From Defluviitaleaceae bacterium (GTDB taxonomy: Bacteria; Bacillota; Clostridia; Lachnospirales; WRAX01): DNA of 63,899 nucleotides. Under the pieces are notes generated by a model that was given only the letters and a program-made list of their open reading frames with translations, was not told the origin of the DNA and did not search any database. Shown here piece by piece: positions 55,757 to 63,899 of the stretch (position 1 is the first letter of the stretch; each line of letters opens with the position of its first letter). The stretch is from contig WRAX01000012.1 in NCBI GenBank assembly GCA_009779935.1, positions 1 to 63,899 of the forward strand. The letters are read 5' to 3'. A program made the translations under genes and the position numbers.

Positions 55757-57241
55757 ATGAAAAAACTTTTTTATAGCTTTATGGCCGCAATATTTTTATT
55801 ATTTGCCCTAACTGCCTGCAATGGTAATGGCGAAGAATATGTACCGCCACCCCACACCATAGAAGAGCTTGGCAACACCATCGTAACCGTCGGCAATTTA
55901 TGGGAGGACTGGTGGAGCTTAAGTGGCCATTTTGACAACCCGCCTTGGCAAAGCCTTGCAGATGTGCGAAATTACCTGCTACAATATTACACCGAAAATT
56001 TTGTGGACACATATCTGTTGGGCGAAAATTCCATTTTTGCCGAATATAACAGCGAATTGCTGATAAATGCGGACCGCTGGGGTGCCGGCCGCCTTAACTG
56101 GGAAAATGCAACCCATATGCTAATCGAACAGGATGGTGGGCACGCCATAGTGGAAACCATCTTTAAACACGGTTTTTGGCATCGTGATGATGTGGCTTGG
56201 ACACCTTCCGAACTGCGCTTTCACTTTCATTTTGTGGATGGTAGGATTGATGTGGGGTTAAGCCCCATGGGACAACATCCGGACATCATTTGGCAAGATA
56301 CCCGTACAGGGGGCGACCAGCTAACACTGGAAGAAATGGGCGAAATAATCGTCGCAATGGGTCATTTTTGGGAGGATTGGTGGTTTATGCAGGGGGATTT
56401 TGCAAATCCACCCTGGCAAGCTTTGGAAGATGTGCGCAAATATCTTGCCCAATATTACACCGACGCTTACCTATACGCCCACCTGCTTTCCGTTTTTGAT
56501 GAAGAAAATGGGCAATTAACCATTAACGACATCCGCATAGGCACATTGCGACCCATGTGGGAAAATGCCACCCACAGGTTAATATCCCGAAGTTATGACA
56601 CTGCTATTGTGGAAACCACATTCCGCATGGGATATCCCCGTGGTTATGATTGGTGGGACAATATCAGCGAGGTGCGCTTTTATTTCACCTTTGTGGGCGG
56701 CAGAATACACATAGGTACAAGCCCTTGGACATGGGATGACAGCATAGTTTGGCTTGACCGCATTTGGACATTTGAAGAGCTTAGTTGGGTTATCCAACGC
56801 ACTTGGCATTTTTGGAACAGCTGGTGGAATTTCCAAAATATTTTTGGTATGCAGCATGTGAGCTTTGACAATGTGCCACCCCGTTTGGAAGCTCTTGGTT
56901 ACGCCCATTTGCTGCCCTCGTCAGGTTTTTATGATGCGGACACCGTGCGCTGGCATTTAGGGCGGGATTTTACTGAAAGCTGGATAGAGCAGTTGTTGGG
57001 AGAAGAATACCCTATCTTTTTAGAATACAACGGACAGCTGTTTATTCAGATGGCGAGGGGCATTTTTAGCTATCCCGCCGACTGGGAAAACGTAAACCTT
57101 GTGTTGGTTGAGCAAGAAGGCGACACATTTGTTATAGATTTTACCATGTCGGGCCATCAAAAGCGCATTACCTTAGTCGACGGCAAAATCGACAGCGGTT
57201 TTGACCCATGGTTTGGTTTTGACATCACCAGGTATTTTTAA
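55757..57241 (+). CDS. lipoprotein with three tryptophan-rich repeats
   Basis: Signal peptide with lipobox LFALTAC (Cys at about 21), so it is probably anchored outside the membrane. The mature protein has three homologous units, each opening with a TIEEL/TLEEM/TFEEL motif and a WEDWW or NSWW cluster, then a helical stretch such as LQYYTENFVDTYLLGE or LAQYYTDAYLYAHLLS, and a beta-rich end with WENATH or WENVNL and AIVET or FVIDF. I do not recognise the family. It follows hisJ by 12 bases. Start ATG 55757, behind AAGGAGA. Confidence 0.7.
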   Translation: MKKLFYSFMAAIFLLFALTACNGNGEEYVPPPHTIEELGNTIVTVGNLWEDWWSLSGHFDNPPWQSLADVRNYLLQYYTENFVDTYLLGENSIFAEYNSELLINADRWGAGRLNWENATHMLIEQDGGHAIVETIFKHGFWHRDDVAWTPSELRFHFHFVDGRIDVGLSPMGQHPDIIWQDTRTGGDQLTLEEMGEIIVAMGHFWEDWWFMQGDFANPPWQALEDVRKYLAQYYTDAYLYAHLLSVFDEENGQLTINDIRIGTLRPMWENATHRLISRSYDTAIVETTFRMGYPRGYDWWDNISEVRFYFTFVGGRIHIGTSPWTWDDSIVWLDRIWTFEELSWVIQRTWHFWNSWWNFQNIFGMQHVSFDNVPPRLEALGYAHLLPSSGFYDADTVRWHLGRDFTESWIEQLLGEEYPIFLEYNGQLFIQMARGIFSYPADWENVNLVLVEQEGDTFVIDFTMSGHQKRITLVDGKIDSGFDPWFGFDITRYF

Positions 57242-57265
57242 CACATGCACCGAATGATGGTGGTA

Positions 57266-57297
57266 TAAAATCCCCCTTGAAAACTTGGGGGATTTGT
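57266..57297 (+). terminator. terminator after the repeat lipoprotein
   Basis: AAATCCCCC and GGGGGATTT pair around TTGAAAACTT, followed by GTGTT. No long T run, so moderate confidence. Confidence 0.6.
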
Positions 57298-57340
57298 GTT
57301 ATAATCCAAAAATCAAATTACATATAGCGAACACCCTCTC

Positions 57341-57442
57341 ATACCAATTCCATTCTCAATCATGGAAAAGCACATTTTGAAAACACACTGAAACCTGCGA
57401 TTTTCAAAATATCCTTTTCCATGTTTCGAATTGGAATTGGTA
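57341..57442 (-). repeat. 102-bp hairpin element, copy 2 (MITE- or REP-like)
   Basis: Same element as at 3149-3250 in reverse orientation, bounded by ATACCAATTCC and GGAATTGGTAT, with four mismatches by eye over 102 bases. It lies in the gap between the lipoprotein gene and the NatA-like ATPase, about 100 bases before that start, and is preceded by TATAGCGAAC, the arm of the small inverted repeat next to copy 1. The 100 bases on its right side (to 57540) hold no further clear feature. Confidence 0.85.
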
Positions 57443-57542
57443 TCAATCACTGAATGGCTGTGCCCTGAAGCCCATTGAATCATTGAGACTTCGTGGCTTG
57501 CTTTCACTGTTTCGAGGCGCATTCGCTATGCAAGGAGAAAAT

Positions 57543-58397
57543 ATGTTACTTGAAATCAAAAATATTAACAAACATTACGGCGACAAACATGTATTGAAAG
57601 ATGTAAGCTTTGCTGCCACATCAGGCCGTGCCCTTGGACTTTTGGGGCGCAACGGCCACGGCAAAACCACAACCATGAAAATTATGATGGGCATTATCTA
57701 CGGCGACAGTGGTGATGTGCTTTTGGACGGTGCGCCCCTTGCAAAATCTGGCGCAAAATTTGGATATTTGCCCGAGGAGCGTGGCCTGTACCAGAAAGTT
57801 AAGATTTTGGATCAAATGGTGTATTTTGGCAAGCTGCGGGGCATGACCTTTGCAGGTGCCAAAAAAACCGCCACCGAGCTGTTGGAGCGGCTGGATATGA
57901 CCGAACACCTTAAAAAGAATGCCGAAACCCTATCAAAAGGCAACCAGCAAAAAATACAGCTGGCAATTACTTTGCTTAACGACCCCGATATAATAATACT
58001 TGACGAGCCTTTTTCCGGGCTTGACCCCGTAAATTCCAAAATGTTACAGGAATTAATTAACGAAAACACCGCCCGTGGAAAATTGCTAATCTTTTCCAGC
58101 CACCAAATGGCGCAGGTGGAGGAGTTTTGCAAAGATGTGTGCATTATCAAGCATGGCGTAGTAATGCTTACAGGCAGTTTGCACGAAATTAAAAACAGCT
58201 ACCCCCGTGACAAGGTGCTTGTTATAACACAGGACGGGGAAAGGCATCTGGTGCAAGCCCCCGCAGATGGGGACTTGGCAAGTATCGCCAGCGAATATAA
58301 GGTGAAAGGTATGGTTGTAGATTCTGTATCAATCCAACGCCCCAGTTTATTGGAAATATTTTTAGAGAAAGTAGGTGAAGATGATGAAAGGGCTTAA
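57543..58397 (+). CDS. NatA-like ABC exporter ATPase
   Basis: MLLEIKNINKHYGDKHVLKD start, Walker A GRNGHGKTT (His for the usual Ala or Ser), signature LSKGNQQKIQLA, Walker B IIILDEPFSGLDP and switch H in FSSHQMAQ. 284 residues with a C-terminal regulatory extension (about 215-284). This is the layout of NatA/YhaQ-type ATPases of sodium or drug exporters. The start was set at ATG 57543 after AAGGAGAA; a longer reading would begin inside the upstream repeat region. Confidence 0.9.
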   Translation: MLLEIKNINKHYGDKHVLKDVSFAATSGRALGLLGRNGHGKTTTMKIMMGIIYGDSGDVLLDGAPLAKSGAKFGYLPEERGLYQKVKILDQMVYFGKLRGMTFAGAKKTATELLERLDMTEHLKKNAETLSKGNQQKIQLAITLLNDPDIIILDEPFSGLDPVNSKMLQELINENTARGKLLIFSSHQMAQVEEFCKDVCIIKHGVVMLTGSLHEIKNSYPRDKVLVITQDGERHLVQAPADGDLASIASEYKVKGMVVDSVSIQRPSLLEIFLEKVGEDDERA

Positions 58398-59634
58398 ACA
58401 CGTTATATCTTTCGAATACTTAAATGTAGTGCGCCGCAAGGCTTATTTATTCTCCATACTATTTTATTTGGTGTTGATGGTAATGCTTAGCTTTTTGCCC
58501 AATATCATTGATTTTTTTAGCAGGGATGATATGCAAATTAACCATGGTGTAGCCCTGCTTTTAGACGAAGCACCCTTCCATAATATGGACATTAATCTGC
58601 TTGCCGAATATTTTCCCCAATTTGAATGGAAAACAACCACATACAGGGAAATGGAATATGCCATAAAAACCGGGCAAGCGGCTTTTGCACTACACTTTAC
58701 AGATGTTGCCAGCTACCGTGTGATAATCACCGACACAAACCTTGCCCCGAACTTCTATTTAATGGATTTGTTTGTGAGGGAAGTAAACCACAGGTTTTTG
58801 TTTGATACGTTGAATGCAGCATATACCCCACATATGCCCGTTAGCATGCAGTGGTATATTGTGGATTTAGCGCAAGAAGATGGTGGGGTTGTGGGCGATT
58901 ATAATTGGATTGGCCCGGCAGGTGCTGTTATTGGTAATGTTGCGTTGGTGCTTACGTTAATGGCGGTTTTATCCAGTGGCGGCGGCATTATGGCAAGCGT
59001 TATGAAGGAGAAAACTTCAAAAATTGTAGAGCTGCTTTTCACATCTGCCGCACCTGCCGCAATAATGCTTGGTAAGGTTATTTCTGCCGCCCTTGTGGGG
59101 CTTACCACGGGCACAATTTTGGCCGGTTCCATGTTTATACTAACCCGCTTTAACAACCCATTAATGAATTTGCTGGGCGATGGCGGCAATTTGTTCTACG
59201 GCTATCCGATGGTAACCTTTGTCTATTTAGTAGTATTTTTTATCATCGCTTTCGTTTGTATGTCATTTATTTATGCGGGCATGGCAGCCACCGTGGGTGA
59301 TAGCCAAGAAAGTGCAACCCTTGCCACCTTGCCAATGTTTGTGGTAATTGGCGCATTTTACCTTGGTATCATGCTGTTGGGTAACCCTGCTTTTATCAGC
59401 GAAACATTTGTGGCTGTAATATCCTATGTGCCCTTTGTATCCCCCTTCGCTATGATAGCCCGCCTAAACACCGTAATCCTGCCCACTTGGGAGGTTTTGC
59501 TTATAATTGGGCTAAACATTATCTACACCATCGGTGCCGCTTTCATCTCCTCCAAAATCTACCAGATGTGCATAATGCTGTTTGGGCATAAAATTACATT
59601 CCGTTTCCTTGTCAAAAAACTTGTGAAAGGTTAG
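58381..59634 (+). CDS. NatB-like ABC exporter permease
   Basis: One N-terminal helix (about 22-40), an extracytoplasmic domain of about 140 residues, then six C-terminal helices with SSGGGIMASVMKEKTSKIVE and LFTSAAPAAIMLGKV, the ABC-2 family pattern, and the last hydrophobic run VLLIIGLNIIYTIGAAFISS. Overlaps the ATPase end by 17 bases. The exact start (ATG 58381 or 58384) is unclear. Partner of the preceding ATPase; likely exports an ion, lipid or drug. Confidence 0.86.
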   Translation: MMKGLKHVISFEYLNVVRRKAYLFSILFYLVLMVMLSFLPNIIDFFSRDDMQINHGVALLLDEAPFHNMDINLLAEYFPQFEWKTTTYREMEYAIKTGQAAFALHFTDVASYRVIITDTNLAPNFYLMDLFVREVNHRFLFDTLNAAYTPHMPVSMQWYIVDLAQEDGGVVGDYNWIGPAGAVIGNVALVLTLMAVLSSGGGIMASVMKEKTSKIVELLFTSAAPAAIMLGKVISAALVGLTTGTILAGSMFILTRFNNPLMNLLGDGGNLFYGYPMVTFVYLVVFFIIAFVCMSFIYAGMAATVGDSQESATLATLPMFVVIGAFYLGIMLLGNPAFISETFVAVISYVPFVSPFAMIARLNTVILPTWEVLLIIGLNIIYTIGAAFISSKIYQMCIMLFGHKITFRFLVKKLVKG

Positions 59635-59639
59635 TTTAT

Positions 59640-60488
59640 ATGAAAAAACTAATGATAGCCCTGTCAGTTGTCCTTGGGCTTATGCTGGTGGCGACAGTGG
59701 CGATATTGCTGTTTTTGCCTGATTTTCCTGCATTTTTTGCGGCAGAGGATGGTCCCCAAATGGCCGTGCTTTCTCCCAACTTGCCGCCTGCCCCGCCCCA
59801 AATCAGGGAAACATTACCTGCGGAGCAAGAGCGTGAACAGGAAGAGTACATACCCCAAACTATAAGCGAATTTTTGGCGCAAAACCCCTTCCCCGAAGGC
59901 TTTGTGGCGAACAATACCGCCTTGCCTTGGTATTTGAAGCTGGTAAACCGCTACAACCACATGGAAGAGGATTTTACGCTGGAACTTTCCGACATAGGCG
60001 GCAGGTATTTTGATGCAAGGGCAGCCAATTCCCTGCTAAGCCTTATTAATCAAGCCCAAGAAGTAGGTTATGGGGTTGTAGCCATATCCACCCACCGTGG
60101 CATAAGCCGCCAACGCCAGCTTTTTGACAGCCAAGTAACCCGCAATATAGATACAGGCATGAGTGCCCAAGATGCCTTTGAAGCCGCCCGCCGTGTGGTG
60201 GCATACCCCGGCACCAGCGAACATAACTTAGGGCTTGCGGTGGATTTTGTTGCACGTGGCAACTATACCCTTTCCCAAACTTTCGGACAAGATGGTGAGG
60301 GCATATGGCTTGCAGAAAATGCCCATCACTTCGGCTTCATCTTACGCTATCCCGACCATAAGCAACATATCACAAATATTATCTACGAGCCGTGGCATTT
60401 CCGTTATGTGGGCATCCAGCACGCCACAATCATGTTTGAAAATGGTATCGTGTTGGAAGAGTACATATTTTGGCTACAAAATAAATAG
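59640..60488 (+). CDS. VanY-family D-alanyl-D-alanine carboxypeptidase (M15)
   Basis: N-terminal signal anchor (KKLMIALSVVLGLMLVATVA), a proline-rich linker and a peptidase domain from about residue 110. Zinc ligands are in GTSEHNLGLAVDF (His and Asp) and the catalytic Glu and third His in EPWHFRYVG. 282 residues; trims D-Ala from peptidoglycan stem peptides. VanX/VanY-type resistance partners are absent, so a housekeeping wall role is likely. Starts five bases after the permease stop. Confidence 0.92.
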   Translation: MKKLMIALSVVLGLMLVATVAILLFLPDFPAFFAAEDGPQMAVLSPNLPPAPPQIRETLPAEQEREQEEYIPQTISEFLAQNPFPEGFVANNTALPWYLKLVNRYNHMEEDFTLELSDIGGRYFDARAANSLLSLINQAQEVGYGVVAISTHRGISRQRQLFDSQVTRNIDTGMSAQDAFEAARRVVAYPGTSEHNLGLAVDFVARGNYTLSQTFGQDGEGIWLAENAHHFGFILRYPDHKQHITNIIYEPWHFRYVGIQHATIMFENGIVLEEYIFWLQNK

Positions 60489-60555
60489 AGCAGTATACTT
60501 AAGGCAAATACGCCACCGCCATCCAAAAAATTTTGCTAAAATTGTCATTTTTGCC

Positions 60556-60584
60556 TTGACAGGGACTTTGGGGCGTGGTATAAT
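60556..60584 (+). promoter_or_regulatory. consensus promoter of rplM-rpsI
   Basis: TTGACA (60556-60561) and TATAAT (60579-60584) with exactly 17 bases between. It gives a leader of about 85 bases before rplM. Confidence 0.9.
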
Positions 60585-60589
60585 TTATT

Positions 60590-60660
60590 TTTGGTGGCCG
60601 CAGGTCGCTCCACAGGAGAGCCGACAAAGGCTGATAACTACCAAAAAGCCATATATTTTG
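60590..60660 (+). promoter_or_regulatory. possible L13 autoregulatory leader
   Basis: The leader contains GGTGG early and CTACC late, which can close a stem around a GC-rich centre (GCCGCAGGTCGCTCCACAGG). A structured L13 leader is known in Bacillota, in which L13 represses its own operon; I recognise position and stem, not the exact consensus. Confidence 0.45.
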
Positions 60661-60677
60661 CGAAAGGAAGTTAAAAA

Positions 60678-61130
60678 ATGCGACAGACAACAATTACCAA
60701 GCCTGCGGATGTAGCCCGCCAATGGTTTGTGGTGGATGCTGAGGGGAAAACCCTTGGCCGTCTTGCGGCAGAAGTTGCTAAGGTTTTGCGTGGCAAGCAC
60801 AAGCCCACCTTTCAGCCCCATGTGGACACCGGGGATCATGTTATCATCATCAACGCCGAAAAGGTACACCTAAGCGGCAAAAAGATGGAGCAAAAAGAGT
60901 ATTTCCGCCACAGCGGATACATGGGCGGCGACAGGATGATACCTATCAAAACCATGTTTGCCAAAAAGCCTACCGAGGTGTTAAATTTGGCAGTTAAAGG
61001 CATGTTGCCCAAAACTGTGCTTGGCAGAAAAATGTTTAAGCGTTTGCATGTTTACGCAGGCGGCGAACATCAAAACCACGCCCAAAAACCACAAGTTTTG
61101 GAGTTTTGCTCCAAAGGCATTAAATATTAG
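60678..61130 (+). CDS. rplM: 50S ribosomal protein L13
   Basis: [20 protein letters not shown] start, [19 protein letters not shown], the conserved [16 protein letters not shown] and [20 protein letters not shown]. 150 residues. AAGGAAG precedes the start. Paired with rpsI as in most bacteria. Confidence 0.98.
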   Translation: MRQTTITKPADVARQWFVVDAEGKTLGRLAAEVAKVLRGKHKPTFQPHVDTGDHVIIINAEKVHLSGKKMEQKEYFRHSGYMGGDRMIPIKTMFAKKPTEVLNLAVKGMLPKTVLGRKMFKRLHVYAGGEHQNHAQKPQVLEFCSKGIKY

Positions 61131-61144
61131 GAGGTTTGCGTTTT

Positions 61145-61537
61145 ATGGCTCAGGTTAAATATTACGGCACGGGACGCAGAAAGTCCTCCGTTGCCAGGGT
61201 TTACATTATGCCCGGTAGTGGCAAAATAACCATCAACAAAAGGGATATGGATGAATATTTTGGTCTGGAAACCCTTAAAATCATCGTTAAGCAACCATTG
61301 GAGCTTACCGGACTTACAAGCAAATATGATGTTAAAGTTAATGTGCACGGCGGTGGCTTTACCGGCCAAGCCGGTGCCATACGCCACGGCATCACCCGCG
61401 CCTTGCTGGAAGCGGATGCGGAACTTCGCCCGGCACTTAAAAAAGCAGGCTACCTAACCCGCGACCCAAGAATGAAAGAGCGCAAGAAATACGGTCTTAA
61501 AAAAGCCCGCCGTGCGCCACAATTTTCTAAGCGATAA
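61145..61537 (+). CDS. rpsI: 30S ribosomal protein S9
   Basis: [20 protein letters not shown] start, [20 protein letters not shown], and the C-terminal RRAPQFSKR that reaches the P site. 130 residues. AGGAGG lies nine bases before ATG 61145; a TTG three codons upstream overlaps that site. A terminator follows. Confidence 0.98.
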   Translation: MAQVKYYGTGRRKSSVARVYIMPGSGKITINKRDMDEYFGLETLKIIVKQPLELTGLTSKYDVKVNVHGGGFTGQAGAIRHGITRALLEADAELRPALKKAGYLTRDPRMKERKKYGLKKARRAPQFSKR

Positions 61538-61550
61538 TGCGATGCAACCA

Positions 61551-61585
61551 AAAATCCCGACCTTATGCAAAGTCGGGATTTTTTT
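61551..61585. terminator. bidirectional terminator between rpsI and the SLH gene
   Basis: AAAATCCCGAC and GTCGGGATTTTTTT pair around CTTATGCAAA. The A/T ends serve both the plus-strand ribosomal operon and the minus-strand SLH gene. Confidence 0.88.
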
Positions 61586-61603
61586 GTGCTGTATCCGCAG
61601 AAA

Positions 61604-63862
61604 TTATCTATGCCAAAGGTGCGCCATTGTTACAATGCTCTGTTCACGGGTAAAATCTGCATCAAATCCAAAGGTATCGTCACCGATGCCACTCATAATT
61701 CCGGCTGCCTGCACCTGCCCAACAGCGTCATGCGCCCAAGGGCTAATCAGATGTCCATCAACGGGGAAGTTTGGTGCATGGTTGGGTAGCGGCCTACCTA
61801 TGGCCGTTGCCAAGCGGGAAAGCATAACCGCCGCCTGTTCACGGCTAAGGCGGTTATTGGGCGCAAACATATTGTTGCCCACACCACTAACAACGCCAAT
61901 ATATGCCGCCTTTTGCACATTCGCATCATCAGTGTCAGCAAAGGTTGTTCGCCCTCCTATTTCGCCACGCAAGCCTTCGTAAAGCGAAACAGCCAGTGCG
62001 GCAAATTCTCCACGGGTTATGGGTTGCCTGTAATTATAGCGAAGATTTTGCGGCAAAATCCCGGTAAAAACTGCCCATTGCACATGCCCTGCCGCCCATG
62101 ACGATGGTGCATCATGCACATCCCAAGCATTTACCCCTTCAACTCTTGCAAGCCCATCTGCCACCTCTTGGCTGCGGTTTGGTAATTGTGAAGAAAAGTT
62201 ATAGGGATACCACATAGGCGAAAAGCCTATAAATCCTAACTGCGCAGCTTCTTCTTGCAATCTTGCGTCACGCAGGGTTCCATGCAGGCTGGTTGCCCAA
62301 AGGTTTTGCTCTCTGGTAAAATAATTTAGTAAAAGCCATAAATTATTGGCCAGCAGTAAATCGGATTCTGTATATTGGTTATTATGCCGCCCGCTGTTTA
62401 TAATTTGGCCATACGCACCCCACAAGGCTTGCCTTATGCCCTCGTGGGCAACAATGCGGTCGGCGGCATCGCTGTTTATGCGGTTAAAACTTGTAACGGT
62501 GCTAAAAATGCCATAAATACCACCTGTAACAATATTTAGGGTAGCACTGCCAAGCCCCTGTAAAGCCGCCTGCACCACTTCAAACCCTTCTGCAAGCCCT
62601 TCTGCATTGTGCGTTACATAAATAACAGCATTGCGCAAATTCTGGTCATTGGTGTTTTGATATATAAGCAATAAAATTAGCAAGTCTTCATAAGCCCTTA
62701 ATGTGCGCCTATCAAGAGCCTCCAAATTTCTAAGAACGTTTACAGAAGCGTCCGCCCCAAATTGTACAGTATCAGCAAAGCCGCCCACCTTAGGTATCAG
62801 CGTTACAGCCTTACTTAAAAACAGCTCGCCCATGGCATCGGTTCGCTCCAAATGGGTGTTGCTTTCCCCTCTTACCATGGCCTCCAAGGCGGCTATATAA
62901 GCCGATTGCATTCGTGCATCGTTATTACTTTGCCGTCCCCTTGCAATTTCCATGGCTCGGGTATAATCACCAAAGGGGCGGATGTTGTGGTTGGTTCTTT
63001 GTATCATATTAAACATTATACGTGCATCACGGGAAAAGCCCGAAATTTGGTCCTGTGCGGATGTGTGCGGCAATAAGTCCTGCTCCAAACCCGGCGGGAA
63101 GCTTCTTTGCCCGTCCGCCGTTAGGCGATAGGGCTTGCTGCCCCAAGCTATATAATCACCATAAAACAGTCGATAAGGTACAGTCCTCGATGGCGAACCA
63201 CCGTGAAACACAACCCTGTGTGGGATTGGGTGAGGTCCACGCCCAGAATGCAGTACAATCCCAACGGAAAGATTGTAAATACTTCTCTCTCGCACACTTC
63301 CATCAGGGTAATGCACGGTCATCCTGCCTCCACCAGATAAATTTGTCCAATCCAGTCTTGATGTGGACGGCACATCGGTTAACATTTGTCGTGGACGATG
63401 TTCGATTGCGGGTACTTGTGGAAAACCCGGGGCAGTATAAAAAGTTGATGAGCTTCCAGTCGGCACTGGTCTTGTGTAAAAAACCGGCGAAACCAGTCTT
63501 CGCGCCAGCACTGCACCTAAATCACCCCGGGCAACCACATCCCCTGCACCTTCAACCCCCAAAACTAATTTTCCGCCAGGGTTGATATGTAAATCCCAAA
63601 ACCCTCGCATCTCCATGTTAAGACGCATCCACCCATTATACAGGTGGCCAGCATCTGTATAGCGTAAATAACTCAAGTTCACTCCGCTATCCCCCACAAA
63701 TCTTATGTTTTGACGTGTTTCGGTAAGATTGCGAAACTCGAAAACCTGCCCGGCACCTATGGTCACAATCACCGCTTCGCCACTGGCCATCACATTAATG
63801 GGCGCAATTAAGCCCACCGCCATCATAAACGCCATAAAAATACCAACAATCCTCTTCCTCAT
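61604..63862 (-). CDS. secreted S-layer-homology (SLH) domain protein, 752 aa
   Basis: Signal peptide (RKRIVGIFMAFMMAVGLIAP), a beta-rich N-terminal part (about 35-230), a long mostly helical middle (about 290-560) of unknown fold, and at least two SLH-type modules in the last 170 residues (ITRGEFAALAVSLYEGL and LSREQAAVMLSRLATAI are the clearest, with the final FTREQSIVTMAHL). SLH modules bind pyruvylated wall polymer, so the protein should be held on the cell surface. The start was set at ATG 63862, eight bases after GGGAG; an ATG two codons earlier abuts that site. Confidence 0.85.
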   Translation of the reverse strand: MRKRIVGIFMAFMMAVGLIAPINVMASGEAVIVTIGAGQVFEFRNLTETRQNIRFVGDSGVNLSYLRYTDAGHLYNGWMRLNMEMRGFWDLHINPGGKLVLGVEGAGDVVARGDLGAVLARRLVSPVFYTRPVPTGSSSTFYTAPGFPQVPAIEHRPRQMLTDVPSTSRLDWTNLSGGGRMTVHYPDGSVRERSIYNLSVGIVLHSGRGPHPIPHRVVFHGGSPSRTVPYRLFYGDYIAWGSKPYRLTADGQRSFPPGLEQDLLPHTSAQDQISGFSRDARIMFNMIQRTNHNIRPFGDYTRAMEIARGRQSNNDARMQSAYIAALEAMVRGESNTHLERTDAMGELFLSKAVTLIPKVGGFADTVQFGADASVNVLRNLEALDRRTLRAYEDLLILLLIYQNTNDQNLRNAVIYVTHNAEGLAEGFEVVQAALQGLGSATLNIVTGGIYGIFSTVTSFNRINSDAADRIVAHEGIRQALWGAYGQIINSGRHNNQYTESDLLLANNLWLLLNYFTREQNLWATSLHGTLRDARLQEEAAQLGFIGFSPMWYPYNFSSQLPNRSQEVADGLARVEGVNAWDVHDAPSSWAAGHVQWAVFTGILPQNLRYNYRQPITRGEFAALAVSLYEGLRGEIGGRTTFADTDDANVQKAAYIGVVSGVGNNMFAPNNRLSREQAAVMLSRLATAIGRPLPNHAPNFPVDGHLISPWAHDAVGQVQAAGIMSGIGDDTFGFDADFTREQSIVTMAHLWHR

Positions 63863-63899
63863 AACCATCTCTCCCGCTGTTGTAATATTAGCTACATCA

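Overview
The window looks like a chromosomal segment of a low-to-mid-GC, anaerobic, endospore-lineage member of the Bacillota, most likely class Clostridia. The reasons are the rnc-acpP-plsX-rpmF-DUF177-ackA neighbourhood beside tmcAL, a SpoIID-type protein, a DivIVA-type protein, a large Alu-containing SRP RNA, an S-layer-homology protein, strong AGGAGG-type ribosome binding sites and consensus sigma-A promoters. No phage, integrase, transposase gene or CRISPR array was found. The only mobile-looking DNA is a 102-bp hairpin element present twice, 54 kb apart and in opposite orientations.

Layout. 1-14.6 kb (minus strand): an FtsH-type protease, queA, a repeat-bearing gap with a possible gene remnant, spoIID-like, a DivIVA-type gene, a Mn-type cation exporter, then a housekeeping block (rnc, acpP, plsX, rpmF, DUF177, ackA) fed from upstream by cheR-cheA-cheW. 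14.8-24.4 kb (plus): tmcAL, a Dps ferritin, a YbaN-type protein, bioY, four tandem small DUF4190-like membrane proteins, an atypical Lgt-family protein, a SsuBC/TauBC-type ABC pair without a binding protein, a candidate structured RNA and a giant DUF2339 membrane protein. 24.5-31.8 kb (minus): a drug-response-like island with an ABC-2 exporter, a small membrane protein, an OmpR-type two-component system and a TetM-class ribosomal protection protein behind a leader-peptide attenuator. 32-40.6 kb: a 3-methyladenine glycosylase, a DUF421 protein, SelO, two uncharacterised genes, an OpuC-like compatible-solute transporter with a flavin reductase, and an XRE-TPR regulator.

40.7-47.6 kb holds the SRP RNA followed by a c-di-GMP cluster: a soluble diguanylate cyclase with nine tandem PAS units, facing two membrane-bound GGDEF paralogues. 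47.7-54.8 kb is a glycolytic operon (pgk, a zinc-ribbon protein, tpiA, ..., eno) interrupted between tpiA and eno by a 644-residue protein joining a sugar-kinase-like half to an AAA-type ATPase half, a decayed GNAT gene, a DUF6886-like gene and a small ORF. 54.9-63.9 kb carries a HisJ-type phosphatase, a triple-repeat lipoprotein, a NatAB-like ABC exporter next to the second hairpin element, a VanY-type carboxypeptidase, rplM-rpsI with promoter and leader, and a large SLH-domain surface protein.

The most interesting items are the kinase-like/AAA protein inside the glycolytic operon, the attenuator and overlapping small ORF ahead of the tetracycline-protection gene, the paired hairpin elements, the nine-PAS cyclase and the unassigned structured RNA near 21.6 kb. 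All functional statements rest on reading motifs by eye; no database search was run.
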